From the NCBI RefSeq assembly GCF_001723605.1, contig NZ_CP017111.1, positions 2,170,001-2,234,000 on the forward strand: a stretch of DNA of 64,000 nucleotides. The letters are read 5' to 3'. Below the pieces are notes generated by a model that made no database searches, was not told the origin of the DNA, and saw only the letters and a program-made list of their open reading frames with translations. Source of the DNA: Sulfurospirillum halorespirans DSM 13726 (GTDB lineage Bacteria; Campylobacterota; Campylobacteria; Campylobacterales; Sulfurospirillaceae). Every line of letters begins with the position of its first letter. Position 1 is the first letter of the stretch. The position numbers and the translations under genes are program-made. Shown piece after piece: positions 9,006-17,342 of the stretch.

Positions 9006-9026
9006 AGAAACTCCTTCGTAAGATTT

Positions 9027-9806
9027 TTATTTTCCGATTAAAATGCTACTAGATTTGATGATGGCACAGACTCTTGTTCCCACCGCAAGGCTTAAGGCTC
9101 TGACCGATTCTGCGGTAATGGTGGAGACCACCACATCGTTTTGACCGATGTCAATGCTTACTTGCGCATTGACTTCGCCGATTTTGATGTCTGTGATGAT
9201 GCCTGCAAGCTTGTTACGTGCACTCGTTGCAATGTCAAGGACATTGGAAATCAACACCGAAGAGGCTTTAATGATGCCAACCACTTCATCGCCAATCTCA
9301 AGCCCTAACTCTTCGACCGCGCTGTTGGTAATGGTGGAGACAAGAATAACCCCACTTTTGAGCACAATGCTCACTTCTGCATTGACTTTTGCCTGTTTGA
9401 TTTCGCCGATTTTTCCCATCAGCTGATTACGCGCACTGATCTGCATAGCAATCCTTTGTATGTGTTTTAAACTGTTCATCTCAAAGTCACCTGCCGTCGA
9501 AAGTCGATTTAAAAACCTCTCATACTCTTTTTTTAAAACGCTGTAGTTGGCAACTAGCTTGATACCTACGGAAGTGAGAGTTGTTCCTCCCCCTCCACTA
9601 CCACCTGTAACGCGTGTTACAAGGGGTTGATTGGAGAGGTTATTCATCGTATCAACCGCTTCCCATGTCGCTTTATAACTCTGTCCTATTCTTTTGGCAG
9701 CACTGTTGATGGAACCCGTCTCTGCAATCGCCTCAAGGAGCCTAATGCGCTTTTCTAAGAGAGCTGGCTTATCAAAACTCATCACACCAGAAGTAATTCC
9801 TTCCAT
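9027..9806 (-). CDS. modE: ModE, molybdate-responsive transcriptional regulator
   Basis: The 259-residue protein combines an N-terminal winged helix (residues about 10-95, with ETGSINSAAKRIGQSYKATWEAVD, the LysR-like ModE helix-turn-helix and a TGGSGGGGTTLTSVG wing) with two Mop/TOBE repeats marked by SARNQLMGKI and SARNKLAGII. This is the full-length E. coli-type architecture (262 residues). When molybdate binds to the TOBE domains, ModE represses mod genes. It heads the mod operon on the minus strand, with AAGGAAG before the ATG. Palindromic elements upstream (9830-9899) are candidate operators, so autoregulation is likely. Confidence 0.93.
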   Translation of the reverse strand: MEGITSGVMSFDKPALLEKRIRLLEAIAETGSINSAAKRIGQSYKATWEAVDTMNNLSNQPLVTRVTGGSGGGGTTLTSVGIKLVANYSVLKKEYERFLNRLSTAGDFEMNSLKHIQRIAMQISARNQLMGKIGEIKQAKVNAEVSIVLKSGVILVSTITNSAVEELGLEIGDEVVGIIKASSVLISNVLDIATSARNKLAGIITDIKIGEVNAQVSIDIGQNDVVVSTITAESVRALSLAVGTRVCAIIKSSSILIGK

Positions 9807-9829
9807 ATATCTTCCTTATGTCATTAAAG

Positions 9830-9840
9830 TATATAACGAT
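9830..9840. promoter_or_regulatory. Candidate ModE half-site (TATATAACGAT) upstream of modE
   Basis: TATATAACGAT lies 24 bases before the modE ATG and equals the right half of the ModE box as I recall it from E. coli. The left half is degenerate here. An autoregulatory operator is inference. Confidence 0.4.
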
Positions 9841-9864
9841 AGATCGTGCTTAAACTATTTTGGA

Positions 9865-9899
9865 GCATTATAACGTTATTACCTTAAGCGTTATAATGC
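9865..9899. promoter_or_regulatory. Perfect 11-bp inverted repeat between modE and the carboxypeptidase gene
   Basis: GCATTATAACG (9865-9875) and CGTTATAATGC (9889-9899) are exact inverse complements separated by 13 bases. A second palindrome, ATAACGTTAT, starts inside the left arm. The ATAACG/CGTTAT cores resemble ModE half-sites, so this is probably the mod operator, and it may overlap the modE promoter (TATAAT-like sequences sit in both arms). Confidence 0.5.
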
Positions 9900-9978
9900 A
9901 TTGTGTTTAATTTTTCACCATTTGAGGCAAAGTGGCTATTTTAGCCATTTTAAAAGGAAATTTTTAAGAAACTTTTAC

Positions 9979-9984
9979 TAGAAT
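9979..9984 (+). promoter_or_regulatory. -10 box (TAGAAT) of the carboxypeptidase promoter
   Basis: TAGAAT lies 26 bases before the ATG at 10011, in an AT-rich stretch. Upstream a small hairpin (TGGCTA/TAGCCA, 9933-9947) is also seen, without clear function. Confidence 0.45.
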
Positions 9985-10010
9985 CAAAAATCTATTTTTA
10001 AAAGAGCCTT

Positions 10011-10925
10011 ATGACACACAAACTTTTATCGCTTATCTGTGGCGCATGTATTATCACAAGCTCCCTTAGTGCTGCTTACCTTGATAAAGAGACCGCAGAT
10101 CGTATTAGACGCAACACCGATTCTATTATTGCCAAAGACTTAACGACAAAACAACTTATCTTTGCTAAAGACGAACAAAAAATCAACCAACCTGCCAGTT
10201 TAACCAAAATTATGACCGCCATGCTCGCCATTGAAAGTGGTCGTATGAACGATGTCGTGACGATTACACGTGAAATGATCCAAGTTGAACCGACCAAAGC
10301 CAACCTACGTGTGGGTGAAAAATTCTACTTAAGAGACCTTGTGAAAGCAGCGATGGTCATGTCTGCCAATGATGCAGCGATGAGTATTGGTGTCTTTTTG
10401 GGAGATGGGGACGTCGATAAATTTGTGGTGCAAATGAATAAAAAAGCCAAAGCGATTGGCATGAAAAATACCAACTTTACCAACCCGTGCGGATTTGACA
10501 TCGGAAGTCACTACTCCACCGCACTCGATCTTTTAACGATGAGTGAATATGCGATTAGAAACAACAATTTTAATGAGATGGCAAAACTAAAGCGTCACGA
10601 TTTTAGAGCGCTCAATACCAAACGATCGTATGCCGCGTACACCCACAATAAACTGCTCAATAACTACAAATACGCGGTCGGAATCAAAACAGGCTACACC
10701 CAAAAAGCAGGCCCTTGCTTGATCGCACGTGCCAAAAATGGCAACAAAGACATTTTAGTGGTGATGCTCAACTCCGAACACCGCTGGAATGACATTAAAA
10801 CTATTTTTGAAGATGTTCTCCCTGATATCACCGAACCTAAAGTGATACCCCAACGAGCCGCCGCTCCTTCTAAAAGTAAAAAGAAAACCGCTGCTGGCAA
10901 GAAAAAAGCACAAAAAATTGCATAG
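10011..10925 (+). CDS. D-alanyl-D-alanine carboxypeptidase (penicillin-binding protein, S11 family)
   Basis: The 304-residue protein has a signal peptide (to about residue 22) and the three active-site motifs of the S11 family: S63-L-T-K66, S118-A-N120 and K226-T-G228. It trims the terminal D-alanine from peptidoglycan pentapeptides in the periplasm. The C-terminus ends in a lysine-rich tail (KSKKKTAAGKKKAQKIA) instead of the amphipathic membrane anchor and second domain of DacA/PBP5, so it may be soluble or bind anionic polymers. The alternative is a PbpG-type D,D-endopeptidase of the same family, which cannot be separated by motif. A bidirectional hairpin follows. Confidence 0.88.
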   Translation: MTHKLLSLICGACIITSSLSAAYLDKETADRIRRNTDSIIAKDLTTKQLIFAKDEQKINQPASLTKIMTAMLAIESGRMNDVVTITREMIQVEPTKANLRVGEKFYLRDLVKAAMVMSANDAAMSIGVFLGDGDVDKFVVQMNKKAKAIGMKNTNFTNPCGFDIGSHYSTALDLLTMSEYAIRNNNFNEMAKLKRHDFRALNTKRSYAAYTHNKLLNNYKYAVGIKTGYTQKAGPCLIARAKNGNKDILVVMLNSEHRWNDIKTIFEDVLPDITEPKVIPQRAAAPSKSKKKTAAGKKKAQKIA

Positions 10926-10945
10926 GCTTGTCAACTGACAAGCCT
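10924..10945. terminator. Bidirectional terminator hairpin between the carboxypeptidase gene and proC
   Basis: AGGCTTGTCA and TGACAAGCCT pair perfectly around a 2-base centre between convergent genes. On the minus strand the hairpin is followed by a T-rich run; on the plus strand the T run is weak. It overlaps the carboxypeptidase stop codon. Confidence 0.65.
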
Positions 10946-10954
10946 TAATCGTTT

Positions 10955-11701
10955 CTACTTTGAAAAACTCTTCGCTCTCTCATACGATGCTTCCATCGCT
11001 TTGATAAAACTGTCTCTTACTTTTCCCTCTTCCAGTTTGGCATACCCTGCCGCCGTGGTTCCTGCAGGGGACATCACTTTGTCTTTTAAAAGGGCGGGGT
11101 GTTCACTTTTAAGCACTTCGCCTACGCCTTCAAAAAGCGTTGCGATGTATTGGTAGGTGATCTCTCGCTTCATTCCCAGATTGACCGCGCCATCGCTCAG
11201 CGCTTCTGCAACCAGTGCGATCCACGCAGGAGCGGAACCTGCCAGTCCTGTGGCGATGTCGAGCTCTTTTTCACTCTCTAACCAAAAACAACGACCGATG
11301 GAGCTTAGTACTTCCATCGCTTCATCTTTAAGTGCCACATCCCCGCACAATGACGTCGCAGATTTGCGCACAAGTGCCGCCATATTGGGCATGGATCGAA
11401 TGTAATGTTTTGCCATAATGCCCGATTTCAGTTTTTCCAAACTCACACCCGCCATAATGGAAATGACGCCCTCTGCGATGCCTTTGGTGTGCAGCGTGCT
11501 AAATGATTGAGGTTTGATCGCAAGGATGACCAGATACCCTTCTAAGGAAGGAATTTCACTCACAATGGTAATCGTCGGATAAAGCGTTTGAAGCTCTAGT
11601 ACTCTTGGTGGGTACGCTTCAACAACTGTAATATCGTTTACATGTAAACCTTGAAGCATCGCTCCACCCATATTGCCCGCACCAATTAAAAGTAATTTCA
11701 T
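10955..11701 (-). CDS. proC: Pyrroline-5-carboxylate reductase
   Basis: The 248-residue protein begins MKLLLIGAGNMGGAMLQGL, a dinucleotide-binding motif, and contains LAIKPQSF, ISIMAGVSLEKL, MPNMAALVRKSATSL, AGSAPAWIALVAEALSDGAV and the SPAGTTAAGYAKLEE signature near the C-terminus. It reduces pyrroline-5-carboxylate to proline with NAD(P)H, the last step of proline synthesis, in the cytoplasm. It is slightly shorter than E. coli ProC (269). AGGAAG precedes the ATG. It stands alone between a terminator hairpin and the efflux operon. One exact palindrome copy (11637-11648) is read as LHVN near residue 20. Confidence 0.93.
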   Translation of the reverse strand: MKLLLIGAGNMGGAMLQGLHVNDITVVEAYPPRVLELQTLYPTITIVSEIPSLEGYLVILAIKPQSFSTLHTKGIAEGVISIMAGVSLEKLKSGIMAKHYIRSMPNMAALVRKSATSLCGDVALKDEAMEVLSSIGRCFWLESEKELDIATGLAGSAPAWIALVAEALSDGAVNLGMKREITYQYIATLFEGVGEVLKSEHPALLKDKVMSPAGTTAAGYAKLEEGKVRDSFIKAMEASYERAKSFSK

Positions 11702-11738
11702 TAATCTTCCTATGCTAATTTTGAAGAATTATAGCGCA

Positions 11739-12959
11739 TTATTGGTATCGCAATGCCTCAATTGGCTCTAAGTTGGCCGCTTTTCGCGCGGGGTAAAATC
11801 CAAAAAAGACACCAACCCCTGTTGCAACCAAGAAAGAGATAAGGATGGAATTTTGAGTAATCACCACGCTAATAGGAAAGAAATGCGCCACCGTATAAGC
11901 ACCCCCAACACCCACACAGACGCCAATGAGACAGCCAATGATCGAGATCATCAGTGCTTCAAGCAAAAACTGCACTAAAATATGACGCTGTTTCGCGCCA
12001 ATCGCGATACGAATACCAATCTCTCGGGTGCGCTCGGTTACAGAGACGAGCATAATGTTCATAATGCCAATGCCTCCAACCAAAAGAGAGATCGAAGCAA
12101 TCGCGGCGAGCATCAGTGACATCGCTTTGGTTGTCTCTTGCGCCGTATTGGCAAGGGCAGTGAGGTTGCGAATCGTAAAGTCATCTTCCACACTTTCGCG
12201 CAGTTTATGACGCTGACGCAAAAGCTCGCCCATCTCTTTTTCAGCTTTGTCCATCACGCTATCACCCAGTGCTTCGACCATAATAAACCTCACAACCCCT
12301 TTAAACTGCGTTCCAAAAAGCTTCGTTTGCGCCGTCGTAATAGGCACAATCGCCGTATCGTCTTGGTCTCTGCCATCTAAACTCTGCCCTTTTTTCGCCA
12401 AAACACCCACCACAAGATAGGGGCTGTTTTTAATCCGTATGGTTTTGCCCACAGGGTCTTCATCGCCAAAAAGATTTTGCGCAATCGTTTTGCCGAGAAC
12501 CACGACACGCGTTGCACCTCTGACATCCGAATCCATAAAAGAGTAGCCATTTTCGATCTCCCAATCGCGCACTTCAAAGTACGAAGGGGTTGTCCCTGTC
12601 ACTTGCGTGTACCAGTTCGTGGATTGGTAGATGAGTTGCGCGGAACCTGAAGTCGTGGGAGCTGCGGCTGAAACGGTGTCCATCTCTTCGATGGCGGTCG
12701 CATCCGAAACGGTGAGCGTTTGCACCCCTCCACTTCCCAAACGCACTCCGCCTGAACTCATGGAGCCTGCAAGGACAATGAGCAAATTGCTTCCCATCGA
12801 CGCGATGGAGTCTTTGACTTTGGCTTGCGTACCAGCACCCACTGCGGACATTACGATGACGGCTCCCACGCCGATGACCATGCCAAGCATTGTCAAAAAG
12901 GTTCTGAGTCTGTTGGCTCCCATGGCGCGCCATGCTTCAAATAACATCGCTAAAATCAT
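11739..12959 (-). CDS. macB: MacB-type ABC transporter permease subunit
   Basis: The 406-residue protein has one N-terminal helix (RTFLTMLGMVIGVGAVIVMSAV), a periplasmic MacB_PCD domain of about 220 residues (GATRVVVLGKTIAQNLFGDEDPVGKTIRI) and a C-terminal FtsX block of three helices (ISLLVGGIGIMNIMLVSVTERTREIGIRIAIGA...). This matches the membrane half of E. coli MacB (648 residues with fused ATPase); here the ATPase is a separate gene upstream with a 4-bp overlap. MacB drives extrusion of macrolides, peptides or other periplasmic substrates by mechanotransmission, together with MacA and TolC. The substrate is unknown. It is the last gene of the tolC-macA-ATPase-permease operon. Confidence 0.9.
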   Translation of the reverse strand: MILAMLFEAWRAMGANRLRTFLTMLGMVIGVGAVIVMSAVGAGTQAKVKDSIASMGSNLLIVLAGSMSSGGVRLGSGGVQTLTVSDATAIEEMDTVSAAAPTTSGSAQLIYQSTNWYTQVTGTTPSYFEVRDWEIENGYSFMDSDVRGATRVVVLGKTIAQNLFGDEDPVGKTIRIKNSPYLVVGVLAKKGQSLDGRDQDDTAIVPITTAQTKLFGTQFKGVVRFIMVEALGDSVMDKAEKEMGELLRQRHKLRESVEDDFTIRNLTALANTAQETTKAMSLMLAAIASISLLVGGIGIMNIMLVSVTERTREIGIRIAIGAKQRHILVQFLLEALMISIIGCLIGVCVGVGGAYTVAHFFPISVVITQNSILISFLVATGVGVFFGFYPARKAANLEPIEALRYQ

Positions 12960-13666
12960 GCGATCTCTTTTACATGTAAAGCTGTTGGACCATCGTGCTG
13001 AATCCTGCCATCAACAAAATTGACCAATCGTTTGGCGTAACGTGCGATGTCAGGTTCATGGGTTACGAGCACGATCGTAATGCCCTCTTTTTCATTCAAA
13101 TCGCAAAAAAGTTGCATGATCTCTTCACTGGTTTTGGTATCAAGATTACCCGTTGGCTCATCGGCTAAAATCAGCTTAGGACGATTAACCAAAGCGCGCG
13201 CAATCGCAACGCGTTGCTGTTGTCCACCTGAGATTTGATTGGGCAAGTAGGTTCCAAACGCTTCAAGTCCGACACTTTTGAGGATCTCTTTGGCGCGAAT
13301 TTTACGCTCGTGTGCCTTCATGCCTGCGTAGACCAAAGGCAAAGCCACATTGTCAATCAAGTTTTGTCTTGGAATCAGATTGAAGCCTTGGAAAACAAAG
13401 CCGATCATGTGGTTGCGAAGGTCAGCAAGCTCATCTCTGCTTAGGTTTTTGGTATCTTTACCGCCTAAAACGTAGTTTCCAGAGGTCACTTTATCAAGGC
13501 AACCTAATATGTTCATAAAGGTCGATTTTCCAGAGCCTGAAGGTCCCATAATGGCGACAAATTCACCTTTTTCAATCGTAATATCCACGCCTTTAAGCAC
13601 ATTGACTTCCCCCGCATCGGTGTGGTAGTTTTTGCTTAAATCACGTATCTTAATGATCTCTTCCAT
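12956..13666 (-). CDS. MacB-type ABC transporter ATP-binding subunit
   Basis: The 236-residue ATPase has Walker A GPSGSGKST (40-48), the Q-loop FQGFNLIPR, signature ISGGQQQRVAIARAL, Walker B LILADEPTGNLDTKT and the switch H in THE. The EPTGNLD sequence is typical of the MacB/LolD/FtsE subfamily that partners with FtsX-like permeases. It overlaps macA by one base and the permease gene by 4 bases. Its C-terminus ends in an exact palindrome copy (12969-12980), read as LHVKEIA, in the last residues where there is little constraint. Confidence 0.92.
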   Translation of the reverse strand: MEEIIKIRDLSKNYHTDAGEVNVLKGVDITIEKGEFVAIMGPSGSGKSTFMNILGCLDKVTSGNYVLGGKDTKNLSRDELADLRNHMIGFVFQGFNLIPRQNLIDNVALPLVYAGMKAHERKIRAKEILKSVGLEAFGTYLPNQISGGQQQRVAIARALVNRPKLILADEPTGNLDTKTSEEIMQLFCDLNEKEGITIVLVTHEPDIARYAKRLVNFVDGRIQHDGPTALHVKEIA

Positions 13667-14847
13667 TAGAACGGTCTCATCGGTGGGGGTGAATTTTTAG
13701 AGCTACTAACCGTACTTTTAGCCTCTTCCACAATGATTCTATCGCCAACTTTAAGTTCATCCGTGATGATTTCACTCAAGCGGTTATCGGAGATGCCAAC
13801 ACTCACTTTAACAGGTTTTGGTACGCCATTTTCAAACACAAACAGCGTCGCACTGCCGCTCTCTTTTTTCTCTTTTTTTTGCATAACAGGTTTGGCATCT
13901 TTACTTGGCGGCATCGTTGGTTTATAACGCAAAGCCGCATTGGGAACCAGCAAGACATTTTTCTTCTCAGCAAGAATGACATTGACATACGCCGTCATAC
14001 CAGGAATGAGAATCTCATCGGGATTTTCAACCGTTACGACCACATCGTAGGTCACAACATTGGAAACGGTGGTGGCGTTGAGTCTGACTTGTTTGACCAC
14101 GCCTACAAACGCGTTGTTGGGAAACGCATCAACCGCAAAGGTCACTTTTTGCCCGACTTTGATACGCCCGATATCTGCTTCGGCAAAATTGGAATCGATC
14201 TGCATCTGTCTTAAATCTTGCGCAATTTTAAAAAGAATAGGAGCCGATAAGCTTGCCGCGACTGTTTGTCCTACATCGATCTGACGATCGACCACAACAC
14301 CTGAAACGGGGGAGCGCACAATCGTATAGCCTTGATTGGTGCGATCTTTTTGAGACTGAGCACGGGCAAGATCAAGTGCGGCACGTGCTGCTTTAAGCTC
14401 TTGGACACTCACGTCTAACTCTTGCTTGGAGATGTACTCTTTTGAAAAGAGTTCGCGAGAGCGTTTTTCATTGGCAATGGCAAGCTCCAAAGAGGCTTCG
14501 GCACTTTGAACGCTTGCAGCACTTTGCGCTGCTTGTGCATCCAAAAGCGCAGGATCAAGTTCGGCTAAAATCTGCCCTTGTTCCACACGATCGTTAAAAT
14601 CAACATACAGTTTAATGACTTTTCCTGAGACTTGCGTACCCACCGTAACGAGCACTAAAGGATTGAGTGTGCCATTGGCTGAGACACTTTGCGTGACATC
14701 ACCGAGCTCCAAGGTGTGAAATTTATACTTGGCTTCAAGAGGTGGTTTGGTGTACTCTTCCCAACCATAATACCCACCAACACACACTGCAATCAATGCA
14801 AGGATAATAGTAAATTTATGGAGTAGCATCTTTTTTACAATGTTCAT
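13666..14847 (-). CDS. macA: MacA-like periplasmic membrane-fusion protein
   Basis: The 393-residue protein has an N-terminal membrane anchor (residues about 10-27), a split lipoyl domain (NPLVLVTVGTQVSGKVIKLYVDFNDRV...VRSPVSGVVVDRQIDVGQTV), an alpha-hairpin between about 100 and 160 and a beta-barrel domain (VTFAVDAFPNNAFVGVVKQVRLNATT). This fits the HlyD/RND membrane-fusion family, MacA subgroup. It bridges the MacB pair in the inner membrane and the TolC-like channel. A poly-lysine and proline-rich insert occurs near residues 310-330. It overlaps tolC by 4 bp and the ATPase by 1 bp. Confidence 0.9.
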   Translation of the reverse strand: MNIVKKMLLHKFTIILALIAVCVGGYYGWEEYTKPPLEAKYKFHTLELGDVTQSVSANGTLNPLVLVTVGTQVSGKVIKLYVDFNDRVEQGQILAELDPALLDAQAAQSAASVQSAEASLELAIANEKRSRELFSKEYISKQELDVSVQELKAARAALDLARAQSQKDRTNQGYTIVRSPVSGVVVDRQIDVGQTVAASLSAPILFKIAQDLRQMQIDSNFAEADIGRIKVGQKVTFAVDAFPNNAFVGVVKQVRLNATTVSNVVTYDVVVTVENPDEILIPGMTAYVNVILAEKKNVLLVPNAALRYKPTMPPSKDAKPVMQKKEKKESGSATLFVFENGVPKPVKVSVGISDNRLSEIITDELKVGDRIIVEEAKSTVSSSKNSPPPMRPF

Positions 14848-16202
14848 GGTTGTCCTTTTATCGTTGAGAAATCAAGTGAGCCCATCGCTTTGGCGAGGCT
14901 TGCTTTGGTAATGTACCAGTTGTAAAGTGACTGGATGTGTTGCTGTTTGGCGCTGGCAAGGGCACTTTGAGCGCTTAAAAGATCAAGAATCGTTCCCACC
15001 CCTGCTTTGTAGCGGCCAAGGGCAAGGTCGTACGAAGCTTGCGCACTGGCGACCAAATCATTACTCGTACGCGTGGCTTGGGTTTCGCTAATCAAGGTTT
15101 GGTACGTTTTATAGACGTCTAAGTTCGCATCTTGGGAGAGCTTCTCATACTCTGCTTCGCTGATTTTAAGCTGCTGTTGCGCTGCTTGAACTTTATACTT
15201 CGTATTAAAGCCTGAAAAAATAGGAATGCTCACGTAAAGTCCAATGCTGGAACTTCGCTGGGATGTATTGTAAATGGTATCGGTATTGCCCGATGTTGCA
15301 GAGAGTGAAAAAGAAGGCATGTGATCTGCTTTGGCGGCTTTAAGCCCAGCCTCATACGCTTTGATCTTCGCACTTGCCGCCATCAAATCGGGACGAAGCC
15401 GTTGTGCCTCATCCATTAAAGCTCTGATATTACTCTCAAAAGCGACATCAGGAATAGCAAGCCTAGGATTTTGCAACATAATCGTAGTATCAGGCATCAT
15501 GCCCAAAACACTCGCCAGCCCACCTTGCGCGCTTTTCACGCTCCCTTCGGCTTGAATGCGGTTGAGCATCGCTTGCGAATATGCCGTTTGTGCTTGCAAA
15601 GTATCTGCAGGCGTGGATGTTCCTACCGAGTAGCGTGTTTTAGCAGCATTGAGACTTTCCAGTGCGGAGCGCTCGGCTTCAAGAGTCGCTTCCAGTGAAG
15701 CGTTGGAGCCAAAAAGCGTGTAGTAGGCTTCAACCGCGGAGAGGAAAACGCTTTGAATCGTGTCGTTTTCTGAGAAAAGGGCTGCATCCAAAAGTGCTCT
15801 TGCGTTATCATACGTCGCGTCGCGTTTGCCAAAATCGTAGAGCAAATACGAGAGCGTTACGCTCATGTTCTCTTGATCGCCATTGCGTGTCTCACTGCTT
15901 TCACTCTGCAAAATCGAGCCTGAGGCACTGAGTGTTGGCAGATACGCCGAACGACTTACCCCCACTTGCGCTGCTTGGTAGAGCGATGTTTGCCACGCTA
16001 TTTTTGTTTGCGGATTGTTACACAATGCCGCCATCACGACATCGGACAATTCCAAAGACTTACTCAGATCGGTTGTCGTGCAGGTCACGAACGTCGCTTG
16101 TTGTTTTGGCAAAAGCGCATGCGTACCCAGTGGATCAAAATCCTCCGCTATCAGCACACACGCCACGCCAAGAACCATGCCCCCTATGAATTTCAAACGC
16201 AT
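14844..16202 (-). CDS. TolC-like outer-membrane efflux protein
   Basis: The 452-residue protein starts with a signal peptide (MRLKFIGGMVLGVACVLIA) and shows two structural repeats of the outer-membrane efflux protein family: LSKSLELSDVVMAALCNNPQTKIAWQTSLYQAAQVGVSRS...SYLLYDFGKRDATYDNA in the first half and RPDLMAASAKIKAYEAGLKAAKADHMPS...VSIPIFSGFNTKYKV in the second. It forms the trimeric exit duct for the MacA-MacB pump encoded downstream. It is the first gene of the operon, with AAGGATACCA before the ATG. The 131-base upstream region is shared with a divergent gene and contains one palindrome copy. Confidence 0.9.
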   Translation of the reverse strand: MRLKFIGGMVLGVACVLIAEDFDPLGTHALLPKQQATFVTCTTTDLSKSLELSDVVMAALCNNPQTKIAWQTSLYQAAQVGVSRSAYLPTLSASGSILQSESSETRNGDQENMSVTLSYLLYDFGKRDATYDNARALLDAALFSENDTIQSVFLSAVEAYYTLFGSNASLEATLEAERSALESLNAAKTRYSVGTSTPADTLQAQTAYSQAMLNRIQAEGSVKSAQGGLASVLGMMPDTTIMLQNPRLAIPDVAFESNIRALMDEAQRLRPDLMAASAKIKAYEAGLKAAKADHMPSFSLSATSGNTDTIYNTSQRSSSIGLYVSIPIFSGFNTKYKVQAAQQQLKISEAEYEKLSQDANLDVYKTYQTLISETQATRTSNDLVASAQASYDLALGRYKAGVGTILDLLSAQSALASAKQQHIQSLYNWYITKASLAKAMGSLDFSTIKGQP

Positions 16203-16266
16203 TGGTATCCTTACCTATTTGACTGTTTTTTTCAAGCTAATATTACCAGTAATTTGTTAACACTTC

Positions 16267-16278
16267 TTTACATGTAAT
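16267..16278. repeat. Dispersed palindrome copy in the tolC/DUF155 intergenic region
   Basis: TTTACATGTAAT has one mismatch at the last base. It lies between divergent promoters and is one of about nine intergenic copies. Confidence 0.85.
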
Positions 16279-16333
16279 ACTTTAGTTCTATTTTCGGAGT
16301 ATCATTTGAAAAGAGTTTTCACAAGGAGTTTTT

Positions 16334-17125
16334 ATGGCTACACCTTTTTCACTCATCTCAATCTCGCTTCCGACTCCTTTTACCCGACAAGAGGTGGAAA
16401 CTAGGCTTGATTGTACGTTGAAAAAAGGAATCGAAAAGGCATTCTTCCACCAATACCGCGACACCTTTTTGGTCTATACGCAGTTCCATGTCCTTACCTT
16501 TATCAACTGGAGACAAGAGGCGATGGATGAAGCGCTCATCAAATTGGGGATAAAAGATACCTCTTTTTTGGAACAACGCTACATTTTTCAAGACTATCCG
16601 ATTCTCATTGAGCCCAATTTAGAGTTTACATGTAAAGTCAGCAATGAGCAGATTATCCTTAAAGAGCCTTTGCCACTTTACCTCATCATCATCGCGCTTG
16701 TCATCTCGCAAAGCGTGGGATTGGAAAAGTATGAGCAGGATCTTGATGTGCATTTTGAAAAGAGTCAGCAACTGCTAGATCTCACACAGAGTTATTCACT
16801 GCTTAAACGCTCCAAACTCATCGAATTTGCACGCAATCTCACCGCCATTCAGCACGGTATGGTGAGCGATCTATTTCTCCTTGATAAACCCAATATTCTG
16901 TGGGACAACGAAGAGGCAGAAAAGCTCTACAACCGCCTCTCTTCCATCCTAGAGCTCAAAGACCGCTTCGAGATTGTCGAGCACAAACTCACCAACCTTA
17001 AAGACGACATCAGCATGGCGCTGGATATGTTCAACCACAAACACAGCGAGTTTCTAGAGTGGATCATCATCGGTCTCATCGGTTTTGAAATCGTGATGGG
17101 ACTGATAGAGTTTTTTAAACATTAG
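16334..17125 (+). CDS. RMD1/YagE (DUF155) family membrane-anchored protein
   Basis: The 263-residue protein has the DUF155 layout: a soluble N-terminal domain, then LYLIIIALVISQSVGLEKYEQ, a long helical part with LWDNEEAEKLYNRLSSILELKDRFEIVEHKL, and one C-terminal membrane helix (LEWIIIGLIGFEIVMGLIEFF). Relatives include fungal Rmd1/Sif2 and mitochondrial RMND1, which supports mitochondrial translation; the bacterial role is unknown. AAGGAG precedes the ATG. An exact palindrome copy (16625-16636) is read as FTCK in the N-terminal domain. Its 3' end overlaps a convergent small membrane-protein gene by 11 bp. Confidence 0.82.
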   Translation: MATPFSLISISLPTPFTRQEVETRLDCTLKKGIEKAFFHQYRDTFLVYTQFHVLTFINWRQEAMDEALIKLGIKDTSFLEQRYIFQDYPILIEPNLEFTCKVSNEQIILKEPLPLYLIIIALVISQSVGLEKYEQDLDVHFEKSQQLLDLTQSYSLLKRSKLIEFARNLTAIQHGMVSDLFLLDKPNILWDNEEAEKLYNRLSSILELKDRFEIVEHKLTNLKDDISMALDMFNHKHSEFLEWIIIGLIGFEIVMGLIEFFKH

Positions 17126-17342
17126 CAACTAATTTTTTAACAAGCTTTCGCACAATTGGAACAACGATCAAGATCGCAGGAAATGCGACTATATAAGCTC
17201 TCCAAAAGGCTTTAAACCATTGCAAGAAAAAAGTATCCGTAAAACCTACGTTGATGAGTGTGATAACAAATGACATCAACAAGGTCATAAAAAGCAACAT
17301 AAAAAAGGCAAACGTTATAAACTCATACTTCTTTGGAATCAA
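17115..17342 (-). CDS. Small DUF2798-like membrane protein
   Basis: The product has 75 residues and two hydrophobic helices (about 8-30 and 45-65) ending in a basic tail (RKLVKKLVANV), the pattern of DUF2798 proteins. Function is unknown. The start is TTG at 17342; no ATG exists near, and AGGAG lies about 7 bases upstream inside the end of the mscS gene, which it overlaps by 20 bp. Translation is therefore probably coupled to the channel gene. The 3' end overlaps the DUF155 gene tail to tail. Confidence 0.7.
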   Translation of the reverse strand: MIPKKYEFITFAFFMLLFMTLLMSFVITLINVGFTDTFFLQWFKAFWRAYIVAFPAILIVVPIVRKLVKKLVANV

